A DNA stretch of 64,000 nt from the NCBI GenBank assembly GCA_026874595.1, contig CM049308.1:25844367-25908366 (forward strand), in the 5' to 3' direction. Below, in pieces: positions 34,600-44,338 of this stretch. How positions within the stretch are numbered: the first letter of the stretch is position 1; each line of letters starts with the position of its first letter. The notes under the pieces are model-generated. The model made no database searches. It was not told the DNA's origin and saw nothing but the letters and a program-made list of their open reading frames with translations. Origin of the DNA: Sipunculus nudus. Its lineage: Eukaryota > Annelida > Sipuncula > Golfingiida > Sipunculidae. The position numbers were made by a program, and so were the translations under genes.

Positions 34600-36545
34600 A
34601 CATGCAACACCAGAATGAACTGTATTATGTAAAGTGTATAGCTTAAAAGGTCCATTTCACAAGAAAATGTAAAGTATATTTGCTGAAATGTCATTAAATA
34701 TGTCATGGAACTGTATATTTCTTGTTTATTATATGTACTGATTACTGTAAAAGTTTAATGGTAGTTAACTGTATAATGTACAAGTATGTTCTGACAAATA
34801 ACACCAAATGTTTACATAGATAAACGTGTATCGACTTTAAACATTATAATGGCCCCCTCCCATGTCCAAGCTGTCTAAATTAAAGGTCATGATTGCTGTA
34901 TCACCCCCCCCCCCCTATTCACTAAACACATTGGTTGGGAAGTTATGTTTATCATATTTATTATTAGGCACAATATCGGGACCACTGTTACATGTATTCT
35001 TCATGTTCAATACCAAAACTGGCCATCATTGGGTAGCTCCGCAAACAAAGTGTGTGTAGTAAGTATTATGAAAAAATTAGTCTGAAAAAACCAAAACTGG
35101 CCACATGGCTGGGTTGATGATGGCTGATGGCTGTGGAGAATGGGTGTGGGAGCACGACTTGACTGCTGTGGCTGACTTGACTGGGGCTGCTGCTGACTTA
35201 GCTGCTGCTGCAGGTGAAGACTAGGCTGGTGGTGGTGAAGACTAGGCTGCTGCTGGTGAAGACTTGGCTGCTGCTGGTGAAGACTTGGCTGCTGCTGGTG
35301 ATGCACTGTGGCAGGAGGTGGCATCTGCTAGTACTGATAAAACTGTCCATGCCCCCACAGAGGCTGAGTCCCCTACACATGACCATGGTACTGCTGAACT
35401 GACCCAAACGACGGGGCAGAACTTGGCCGGTGTGGAGACTGTTGTGCAGGTGCAGGAGCAGTGGCAGCTGGCAGGTCTTCATTATCACTGCCTTCCTTCA
35501 GCTCAGATAGCCCTGCCTGGGCTTTAGTGTATTGATGTTAACTGCTAAAATGCTTCAAATGAAACGTGATTCCATGTACCGATAGACGCGACGTAACTCG
35601 GTTCTAGCTCTTATCACTAAAGCCCTGTAAAGTCCGTTTGGCGAATCCCTGATATTTGCATATAAGGGCGTCACAAGGCTCCTGACCATTCCCTCGCATT
35701 TGCATATCAGGCCGCCTGGCCTCCTGTGAATAGCATCGTTGCTATGAGGAGGCTAACAGCATCCCATAGGCAATAGACAACTCAACCCGCTTGGTAACAT
35801 TCGCACTAAAATCATGCATGTTTTTAGAAAGTACATACATGGACCTTCGTGTTCTATGATATATATCTGCTGTCCGAACATAATGTCCATGGGCAAATTT
35901 AAGTGATTGTAGACCCCGTCGCATCGATTTTGTACTGTTTATTTGTTAATGTTCATGTTACACATGAAAGTTTTGCCACTGTTGCCAACACGCTGAACGT
36001 CATGATCGTTTCAGTCAGCCGGTACATGAACAACAGTTTGACTGCGTGTGGACCTGAATATCTCACGCTGATTGGTTGAGCTGGAGACAGATTTTGAACC
36101 GGCCTGCTGCGAAAAGCAATTGTCTGATAAACGGTAACACCCTGACTCACTGAGGCTGAGGGTTTTATATTGTGTTAAAAATCTTGCCGTACTCAAATAG
36201 CCGAGGATCTAAACATATTTAGACTGATAAAATGGGAATAAATATATAGCAAGCCGGAAGCCCACAATAGGCGGTTACTGAATTAAATGTTGGTTTTGAA
36301 AAAAAAGATTCTGGGAAAGACCACTATAATAACTCCTTACGTCACTGGGAAAGACCTTAGTTCAGCGAGGCGGTGATGTATGGCGCTGACTGTCCGGTAC
36401 GACCCAAGTTTACCAGTCGATGAAATAAGAGGGTCAGAGAATGGTAATTAGTTATGTAAGTTGCCGTGTGGTAGCAGTACCGACACTAAGTGCGACACAG
36501 TAAGAGCCGTTTGATTTCTCTGTCAGAGCCATTTCTTTGACTGTG
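34600..36545. other. internal spacer of the Harbinger element
   Basis: No conserved gene. Contains a C run (~34905-34915) and the 21-bp repeat block listed separately. Confidence 0.6.
35160..35310. repeat. 21-bp tandem repeat, low-complexity coding-like
   Basis: Units of about 21 bp (GCTGCTGCTGGTGAAGACTTG) occur at least four times with degenerate copies upstream. The plus frame reads AAAGEDL repeats with TAG stops in older units. The minus frame reads Gln/His-rich QQQPSLH repeats and is open. I cannot decide whether either was ever translated. Confidence 0.6.
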
Positions 36546-36550
36546 CAAGT

Positions 36551-37704
36551 CTACAGCTCAGACAGCAGCCGGTTGATGCTGGACCTTGCCTTCTTGTAGC
36601 TGGCCTTTGGCATGGTCATCAGACTGTCCCTGACATAGTTAGCAAAGGCTACCCTGGCTGTCAATGGCTGCTGCTGAGCTTTGGTGAAGTCCTTGAGAAT
36701 GCTGCCAGACTCTGCCACTCTCTTCTCAAGGGACTGTAGACTCTCCCTCTCAACATATTTCTGCCTCTTTCTGTCAGTTGAGGAGGTTGGAGATTGGGTA
36801 CCAGCAGCAGCCTCATCTTGCCCCACTTGCTGCTCAGCACATGCAGTCTCAGCAGCCTCCAAGTCTCCCCTGTGCTGCTGGATAGTTTGCTTCACCTGCA
36901 AATACAGGACAATAAAACATAAGTATAATTCAGTCAATGGCATAGCACAAAACCTGAAAGTAAAAGACATATTAAAACATAATATGTACATAATAAAAAG
37001 AAGTCATGTTATAGCAGATTAAATATGAAAATAAGTAAATTATTGTACTTACACTTTGAATTGGCTCTGGTCTGTGGCGGGTCGCTGTTTTCAGGAAGGC
37101 AAACTTGGTGTAGATCCAATCCTCCCTGTGTGAAGATCACACCAGGATCCCCTCTCGTTTTCTTGTCAAGGCGTGTGTTGGTGTCTCACAGTGATCTGAA
37201 CCACCCCTGCAGAGTTTCAGAAGACCTGTCCATTAATTCTGCCTGCTCCTGCCATAACTTTTCATTCTTGTCCTTCCTCCTATAGTCAGTCAATTTCACA
37301 TTGCAGAGAATTGGATTATCTCTGATAAAGTCCAACATATGGTCCATCTCAGCAAGATTCAAACTGAATTCACTCTTCTTGGCCCTCTGCTTCTTCTTTT
37401 TGTGTTTGGAGGACGTGGAGGCAGCCCTGGAAGAATGAGAGGATGTTGGAGAAGATTCCGCGGAGGCTTCCCGGGGAACGGGAGAGGTTGACACTGCATC
37501 TGAGTTATCACCACCAGTATCTTCTGAAGGACCAGCTTGCTGAGGAGGAGGAGGAGGAAGGATGACATCTGGCTCAGGATCGGCAGGTGCAGGTGCAGAT
37601 TGAGGAGGAGGAAAATCAGCTGGCTTGACTTTCTGTGCACGGCGTTTTGTAATCTTGACAGCTTGAAGTCTACTGGCGGAATGACGAAATTCGCGCGCTG
37701 CCAC
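36551..37704 (-). pseudogene. Harbinger MADF-domain accessory protein, two exons, disabled
   Basis: Exon 1 runs from the ATG at 37704 (MAAREFRHS) to 37053; the intron, 37052-36896 on the minus strand (157 bp, GTAAGT...TTGCAG), is in phase 0; exon 2 runs 36895-36551. The N-terminus is basic, then Pro/Ser-rich and disordered, then KHKKKKQRAKK. A MADF domain starts near residue 118 (MLDFIRDNPILCNVKLTDYR), includes LWQEQAELM and LQGWFRSL, and ends with WIYTKFAFLK in another frame. Exon 2 ends with a BESS-like FANYVRDSLMTMPK...INRLLSEL. Two lesions: an in-frame TGA right after WFRSL (a CGA-to-TGA change would explain it) and a ~2-nt loss in a GGG/AGG region near 37123. The family acts as the DNA-binding partner that carries the transposase into the nucleus. 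Confidence 0.85.
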
Positions 37705-37734
37705 CTTTTATAACCCCCCCCCCCCCCCCCCCCA

Positions 37735-37993
37735 CCCGCTGTGTACGCTCCTCATGCGTAAGGCTGACGTTCCGCATACGTTTCTCATACGTCGGAGGTA
37801 CGCTGATATACGTTACTCATACGTCGGTATACGTCCAACTCAAATACACATCACATCACATACGCTGACGGTACGCTAGGCTCACGTTATTCTAACGGTC
37901 ATTAACCGAAAATCGACCTCGTACGCTGAAAAGTTGTGCGTATAAACAAATTTTCGAAACATTCGATACTTTTCTCATACGCTGGCTCTGTAC
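37735..37993. promoter_or_regulatory. right subterminal ACGCT/ATACG array of the Harbinger element
   Basis: Again about 20 TACGCT/CATACG words, many as CTCATACG in the same strand orientation as in the left array. A C run of over 20 bases (about 37712-37732) separates it from the accessory gene start. Confidence 0.6.
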
Positions 37994-38019
37994 GCTAGAG
38001 TGTGACAGCGCCTTAAAAG

Positions 38020-38580
38020 CACGTCTTGTGTCTATCAGTAGACATCAAGTGTTTTCTACATAAACACGGACGTTTTAGACACGTGGGTATTCAAATAAGA
38101 CATTGGTGTTTTGTACAAAACATTAGACGTGTCTCCATTATTTTTACAGTGGCGTCAAACATATATTTATCAGTTTATATGGTCTAGTTTTTCTTGACGT
38201 GTACAACGTCATGAACGTCGTAATGGCAGAAGACATACAATTCTAGTAAATTTGTCCAGTTTAACGGTGTTGTCATTCTCAAAACGTACACGTTTACAAT
38301 ACATAACCCTTATTTTCCTTATTATACATCTGCTTATTATAATTATTGTATATTTTATACAATATTTATTGTAAAATTGTGAATTTAAGCTTTTAAAAAT
38401 TCCCCCGAAAAAAACACCGTTGTTACACCAGTGTTAAAACACCAGTGTTATGACATATACAATCAGCTCTGTACATAATTATGTAAATTATATTGATGGC
38501 ATTTTCTAATCCAAGCCCCTATTTGTACAGAGCGACCCGTGACGTGACGTAACGTCATAATACGGTATTCAGGCAGCTTC
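38020..38580. other. unassigned AT-rich DNA
   Basis: Contains TAGACACG/GTGTCTA-type short inverted words near 38030-38135. Nothing else identified. Confidence 0.4.
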
Positions 38581-38584
38581 GGCA

Positions 38585-38726
38585 AATTTTCTGAATTGAG
38601 CAATGTGTGTGTGTGTGTGTATATATATATTTATATATATATATACACATTGCTCAACTCAGAAAATTTGGCAGTTTCGGCAATTTTTCTGAGTTGAGCA
38701 ATGTGTGTGTGTGTATATATATAAAA

Positions 38727-38775
<49 letters not shown>
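38585..38775. repeat. (GT)n/(AT)n hairpin with a third copy of the arm
   Basis: The arm AATTTTCTGAATTGAGCAAT with its GTGT extension (38585-38608) has a near-perfect inverse at 38645-38668 around an AT core. A third copy of the arm (38686-38712) leads into a longer (AT)n run (to ~38773). Confidence 0.85.
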
Positions 38776-38936
38776 TGGTTATTTCAGTTATGAAATTGGT
38801 ACATATTCATTTAATACAGAGGCATGTTTTCTGGTTTGATATGAACTTGCATGCCTGATAGATCACAATGAACCTCTTCAGCTGCCTCTTCGAATGAAAG
38901 TTGGGACGGATAGTAGTCCTCATCTACTTGATGCAC

Positions 38937-39435
38937 TTAGATTTCCTCCTCAGGATTTGTGTCCATCTTATTGGGGGTGGATGTCAAAATGTGAAGCGGT
39001 GTGACAGGGAGGTCAGTTGGCTCCCACTGAGTGCTGGCACCGTTAATTGCTGGCTTAGTCATACAACTTGAAAAAAACCTCAGGTTTATTAATGCAATTT
39101 GAAAATAAACTTTCTACCAGACATATATCTATTCAAATAGCTTATAAATCAGTAGTTTTGCAGTTGTTTTAAACATATACTTAATTATAATACCATACCA
39201 TATATATAATTATACCTTTAATGAAGGGTTAACATTTTGAGGAAGACAATTTTAACCACATGTAAAAAGGCCAAATGCACAAACACAGGCCTACAATCAT
39301 CACAATTATCTTTGTTTCTCAGTGTAGGTTTCAAATGGTCCTTGTGGGCAGCCGAATCGGCTTGAGACTTACCTTGATAACCCTTGGCATACATGAAACC
39401 CTTGCTGTCTGTGTGGCACTTGGTGACACAAGTTG
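38937..39435 (-). CDS. possible 3' end of a two-exon gene, unrecognised
   Basis: Exon 39435-39373 (TCTCATCAG before it, GTAAGT after) encodes TCVTKCHTDSKGFMYAKGY. Exon 39049-38937 follows AAGCCAG and ends in TAA. The splice phase is consistent: one base carried over plus two. The joined frame stays open through a Pro/Thr-rich stretch (EPTDLPVTPLHILTSTP). Beyond the stop the same frame continues with acidic codons (VHQVDEDYYPSQLSFEEAAE), so the TAA could itself be a mutation. A possible earlier exon near 39911-39843 does not match in phase. I do not recognise the family; the first exon has a CxxxC pattern. Confidence 0.3.
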
Positions 39436-39439
39436 CTGA

Positions 39440-40825
39440 TGAGAGAAAATATTAATAATTAATCATATAAAATATGCAAAGGGTCACTGTGTACAATTCA
39501 TCTGCTTTATTAAGGTGCAATAAGCTAATTATCAACAAACCAAACACCGTTAAGCAAATAAAACTGATTCTACAGTGTTGCATATCATATGTAATTGGTA
39601 TGTACTAGATTAAAACTGACACTCGCTTCAGTAAAATATCCCGATCGTGCACTCTGAAAGTGGTGTTAATTTTTCTTCAAGGGTGGGGGATGATTTCAAA
39701 GCATCACAAATTAGTTTATTGCTCTTCGTGCAAAGCTTTGACTACATTTCAAATCAAATGACACTATTGGCTTGCAAAGTATATTGGTATGAGAGCGTAG
39801 TATTATAAACTGTAAACACAAGTACCATTTACAAAATACTCACTTCGATATGTCTGCCAGCTCTTTCCTAATGTTCGGTTTTAAGGTGTTGTATTCTCTT
39901 TCGAAACTGTAAGGTAGGTCAATTAGAAACGTTTTACAATTTAGAGATGACAGTGACACCGATATGTAATGCTTTAAAGTGAACGAAATCACCCATAAGC
40001 CATTTGAATAACCTGATAAATAAAGCCAACACATAACAGCCTAAGGCTTTTTTCTTCTACCTAGTTCACTGGTGTGAATGCAAATAATTATAGTTTAGGA
40101 AATGTCACAGGTAATAATTATCACATTTAGGTTGATTTGTCTTAGTTCACAATATATTTGCGACACTGATGGACTCGACTAAGTAAATCCTGTACTCTTT
40201 TAAATTTATTGTCGTTCATTATGTAGTTTCGTGGGAATTCTCTGTTAATTTTGGTTTGACTATATAACATGATAGTACTGTTTATAAGAAATGAGAAAAT
40301 GAATGTTTCCATTTTCTTTGGAACAATTTGAAAATGTAAAAATTGGACCAATTTTAAAATGTACTATCAGTTGTAAAAATAGATCTTTTTGTGTTGAGAT
40401 GAACATTTACGAAATTGGCTTTATTTAACATTTCCCCTGTAAATAATCAAATATAACTTATTATTTTGGCAAAATATATCAAATGATATATAAACTGTAT
40501 AGGCAAAATGTTAAATATATAATGTTTATTAATGAAAGTATCAATTCTCCGATGAAATTGAAGGTTGTTTCTCTTGAGGGGTAGGTACAACAGTTTTAAA
40601 ATCCAACACTTTATAACCATGTTATCTGGGTAACTATATTGCTGCTAGATAATTTGTAGCCAGTAGTGTGTAGTTTTCAGCTTTTAGTATAAACTCTTTT
40701 AGGTCTTGTGGATTTAATTGTTGTAGTTGCTGTGAAATTACGGTGATTTTGGCGCTGGAAGGTTTATCAATGCTGACCCTTTAACAAGCATTGTACTCGA
40801 GTTACCGCCCATATATATCCCATAA
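39440..40825. other. unassigned AT-rich DNA
   Basis: No supportable feature apart from the uncertain exon-like patch near 39843-39911. Confidence 0.4.
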
Positions 40826-41045
40826 AGGTATTACAATGGATTTATGATGGTAGGGGTTCAATGACACTTTTGAGATTGGTTTTCCTCACGACGACCTTGG
40901 GCACTTTTTGTAATATGCAAATTAGGGCCACCATTGGCGAAAATCTTATTCTCTTCAATATCTCCAGAACAAACATATCTGGTCCAACATTGTGTCTAGA
41001 CCTAGGTTTTCTTGGCCAAAGATTAAAATGAAACATTAAGAACAA
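40825..41045 (+). repeat. dispersed repeat family F, copy 1
   Basis: GGATTTATGATGGTAGGGG..., ATATGCAAATTAGGGCCACCAT, ATATCTCCAGAAC and GTCTAGACCTAGGTT occur in the same order at 46615-46830, where further units of ~163 bp follow. Probably another satellite-like TE core. No ends identified. Confidence 0.6.
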
Positions 41046-41049
41046 TCTA

Positions 41050-41500
41050 GTGCAGGCCACAAACAAATTTATTATTTCTTACACTTCTCTCACGCTCACT
41101 GTCACTCACCCCATTCCATTCATTCAACACATGCGGCAACACATCTCTCCTGTAGTCATACAACAACTCACAAAACATCTAACCTGCAGCAGCCCTATAA
41201 CTCACAGTATTCTTCATGCTAACAAGTATGTCCTGCACACACTTGTACACGTCTCCTCCTTTCATGCCAGCCTCATCCATCAAAATCTCACGCAGCACAC
41301 ACAACAGGCTTTCAGCATCCCGACTCGCTACATCTCTTACACCCACCAGCGGCTGTTCTCAAGCCTAAACTTTCATAATGTCTGCCATCCTTCGTCGTTC
41401 CATCACTCATCAAAGTCACATTCTCCGTCTCTAAACATTCACTCACCAGCAACTATGCCGGCGCTCGACATGCATACACCACTCCGTTCCGTTCAGTGTT
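41050..41500 (-). pseudogene. fragment of an uncharacterised multi-copy invertebrate protein family
   Basis: The opposite strand has a long Ser/His-rich open frame, but the minus strand makes better sense. From ~41440 down it encodes ENVTLMSDGTTKDGRHY and, after a frameshift near 41360, VGVRDVASRDAESLLCVLRE, VSMKNTVSYR, then FCELLYDYRRDVLPHVLNEW and NNKFVCGLH. DGTTK-x-GRHY, the VG(V/M)RD block, IKNTMSDR-like text, LL-DYR-(D/A)-(V/I)LP and NxFxCGLH in this order match an uncharacterised protein family that I recall as highly repeated in mollusc and cnidarian genomes, possibly TE-encoded. It has a stop and at least one frameshift. Function unknown. Confidence 0.5.
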
Positions 41501-41528
41501 TTAGGCAAGCTCAGGAAGACCCCCAGGT

Positions 41529-41840
41529 GTGAGTGACTTTGCCGAACTGATTTCAAAAGGTTTAAGCGTAATTTATGCGACAAGAAAAGTCAAAAACAAC
41601 TTTGGTAACCACAGGTTGAATAAGTCTGATGATTGCTGCAAGAGGGCATGCCGCAAAAGTGCAATGACTGGTAAGCGTACCAGTGCTGGGATGAGTGTTC
41701 GTACTATTTGTGTTTGTCACCAGTGCAGCATACCGTTATGCCGTGATGGTTGTTTTTTTCCAGTACCACGAGACCCACCGGAAGCAATAATATTTATCTA
41801 TGATATCCAGTTTTTTTTCAGTGATCAATTTTCTTTATAG
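41529..41840 (+). pseudogene. Cys-rich C-terminal segment, piggyBac-like
   Basis: The open frame contains CCKRACRKSAMTGKRTSAGM and VRTICVCHQCSIPLCRDGCF. The spacing (C-x(3)-C ... T ... C-x(2)-C-x(4)-LC-x(3)-CF) resembles the cysteine-rich C-terminus of piggyBac-type transposases, which usually ends CFxxYH; here the His is lost. No DDE core is found upstream, so this is at most a terminal fragment. Confidence 0.4.
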
Positions 41841-41849
41841 TACTGAATT

Positions 41850-42260
41850 CGTCTGGAATATTTTATTAAGTACTTTTATATGATCAGTATTCATGCATCA
41901 CTTGATTTTTAAATTGATATTTATATGGTGATTTATTCTTTTGTAAGTGTGCACCGTTTCTATTATTTACAGGGATTGAAATTACTTGCATGTATGATTT
42001 TTTTATGTTTATAAAAAGGTCACCTGTTTTGAATAAATCACGACAATGAAAAAAAAAATTACTTCGGAAGGGGGGGGGGGGGGGGCTTGTGATAAGTTCA
42101 GCGACTGGTAATCCTTATAAAAATGCTCATGATCTAGAGCACATTTCCAATCTGAATTTGACACATGGTAAGCCTCTTTCAGATATTGTAACTATCACAA
42201 GTATACTTTACAATGTGCATCTATATCTGTGCTGAATTCACAGAAGCTAGGTTCAATGGT
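41850..42260. other. unassigned DNA with a poly-G tract
   Basis: A G run of about 16 lies at 42070-42085. Nothing else seen. Confidence 0.5.
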
Positions 42261-42261
42261 T

Positions 42262-42348
42262 TTAATTTGTGCCTGATTGAAGGACGGACGACGGGGAAAA
42301 GAGTGATCGCTATGGCTCAGATGACTTTCAGTCAGCTGAGCTAAGAAT
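42262..42348 (-). mobile_element. Helitron-like 5' terminus (family D-like), solo
   Basis: On the minus strand it reads TTAGCTCAGCTGACTGAAAG..., sharing TTAGCTCAGCTGACTG with the start of family D at 60983. GAGCCATAGCGATCACTC and a GTCGTCCGTCCTTC block follow. No core follows. Confidence 0.55.
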
Positions 42349-42349
42349 G

Positions 42350-43645
42350 CAAATCATTTTCATCATGTGCATTGTCATAGATAGGTGACATCTGTGGACC
42401 AAGAGTTTGTAGGTTTTGCAATTCATTTTTCGATTCGGTATAGGCTTGCCTCGTATTGGCCATTGTTCGGTAGGCAGGCACCAAGTCAGCTTTCTTTAAA
42501 AACAAATCCATCACTTGATGCACATATGTCGGTGATTAACTCCAACATTTTATCTTGCTGAGTTAAGCCATCCATACTCAAGGAAGATACAGGAATGTTA
42601 ACACCTATGTTTGTGTCCCAGTCCATAGTTAGTGCACCACCACTCCACGTAGATTCTTGGTTGGCGTATCACAACTGCATTCAGTCCCAGTTGATCTCTT
42701 TAGGATGGCACTCAATGTTTAGTTAATTTCACCATTTGTAATGATAATCTGGCCTTTATTGTTTTTTTATACTGAGCAATGCAGAGGAAGGGCAATTGCT
42801 TATCATGAATTTGATGTCATTCTGTAAAAACGTGGGGGACCTTTAATTGCCTCTTTGTAGGCTGAACTCTTGCCCGATCCTTGCTGAGCGGCTAGCGCTG
42901 TTGAAAAAAAAATATATTATTTTATGTCACTTCCATCATGTAGGCTGATCATTATCATTTTTCTTTTCAAAGACAATACCTCTCTATAAAACATGCCATG
43001 GTTTTCCCATAAATTATAGGGCGACCTCATGAACAGCAGTACATGCCATTCAAACGTAGTACACACAATACATCCTACATTTTTGTTAAATATTAGGTGT
43101 TACAAATATTACCGAAAAGCAACATAGTAATTAAAATGTCAAACAGCTTAAAATGCTTCAGAAAATCATTAACCGCACATCTTCATTCATCAAATACTGG
43201 AGTACATCTTTTCAATCCTCTGGCAAACCTTACCCGATAGACATGCAGCAGCTCTGGCACGTGACCTGGCCCCTCTGCTCCAAATCAAGCCCACAGATTT
43301 ACCAATGGAGATGGCACAATCATCAGGAATTGATCCATAAGGCCATCATTATTTTCCTCTGGTGCTAGTCGGTTGATGATGAAGAGAGGCTGAATGAAAC
43401 CAGTGAGATTTAGAACTGTGGTAGTGATTTTGCCACTGGAATACTTGTACCTCCGATTCCAGTATCCATCTGCGGATAATGACGGCAGTCGTGCTCAGAT
43501 GGTGATCTATCTCATCTGACAGGATGAACATCGCGTTGTTGTTCTGGAGCATCAACTGTGAAAGATAAACAGACTCCCCGATAAGGGTAATGATTTAACA
43601 TTATGAAGACTGTAAACATGTAGGTTAAAACGCAAAATCTCTGGA
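42350..43645. other. unassigned DNA
   Basis: Open frames at 42341-42523 (minus) and 43153-43368 lack recognisable features. Confidence 0.4.
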
Positions 43646-43649
43646 ATTC

Positions 43650-43855
43650 CAGAAGCGGATCCGGGGGGGGGGGGGGGGGTCCAGGGGGTCCGGACCCCCC
43701 CTTTTTCACCCGAAGCAACCTTTTTCAAGGGGTTTTAGACGTAATTTTGCGGCCTGGACCCCATCCTTTTCCAGACGTGATGACCTTTTTTTAGGATTTT
43801 CATTAGTCCTCCTTGGTTGGACCCCCCCTTTTCCTAAATCCTGGATCCGCCCCTG
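43650..43855. mobile_element. MITE with CAGNNGCGGATCC termini
   Basis: The left end CAGAAGCGGATCC and right end GGATCCGCCCCTG are inverted. AATTC directly flanks both sides (43645-43649 and 43856-43860), a possible 5-bp TSD. The interior has a long G run followed by GGTCCGGACCCCCCC, a strong palindrome. A diverged second copy is at ~45849-46061. Confidence 0.65.
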
Positions 43856-44338
43856 AATTCAGAAGGTACCAGAGAAGCAGCACCGGCAAAGGGCTTTGGA
43901 GAAGTATTGGGCCAAAAAAAAGGTATGGCTCTCAGGCAAAAATTTTTTTAGAAATCCGTGCGGGCGGGCGGACTTTTGTTTAGTACCTTTTTTTGTTTCG
44001 ATAAAAATGTCATACTTGCAACTAACACTGACTAACCAGTCATTGGATCAACATGTTCGGTACTGGTCATATCATTATGAATACACACACTTGTGATCAG
44101 CAAAGTTAAAATAAAGACAATCCTTATAATAATTCAACACACCTCATACTTTTTTAGTCATCTTTTGATCATCTTCAGTGAATAAGCCATGGAATGAAAG
44201 GAGTTACATTTTTTTGTCTTGCACAAACAAGGACAACCTATAGCTTTCAAACAAAATATTAGTCCCATGATCAGTATTACCACTGAACTTGGGGCTGACA
44301 AGTGCGGCAAGTTCTGCTTTATTTGGTTACCGACATGT

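Larger units (their letters stand above)
32803..38013. mobile_element. PIF/Harbinger DNA transposon, structurally complete
   Basis: TIRs of 20 bp are perfect inverses: AGGCGCTGTCACACTCTAGC at 32803-32822 and its reverse complement at 37994-38013. The 3-bp TSD TAA lies at 32800-32802 and 38014-38016, as Harbinger elements produce. Length is 5211 bp. Two convergent genes are present, a DDE transposase on the plus strand and a MADF-type DNA-binding protein on the minus strand, the standard two-protein set of this superfamily. Dense ACGCT/ATACG repeats line both ends. Both genes carry disabling changes as sequenced, several of them in homopolymer runs. Confidence 0.95.

Noticed and set aside
34862-35059. 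short ORF downstream of the Harbinger transposase
   Set aside because: Runs through a C homopolymer and lacks any similarity to known Harbinger proteins.
41050-41532. 160-codon plus-strand open frame, Ser/His/Thr-rich
   Set aside because: It is antisense to a recognisable minus-strand protein family fragment; composition explained by the complement.
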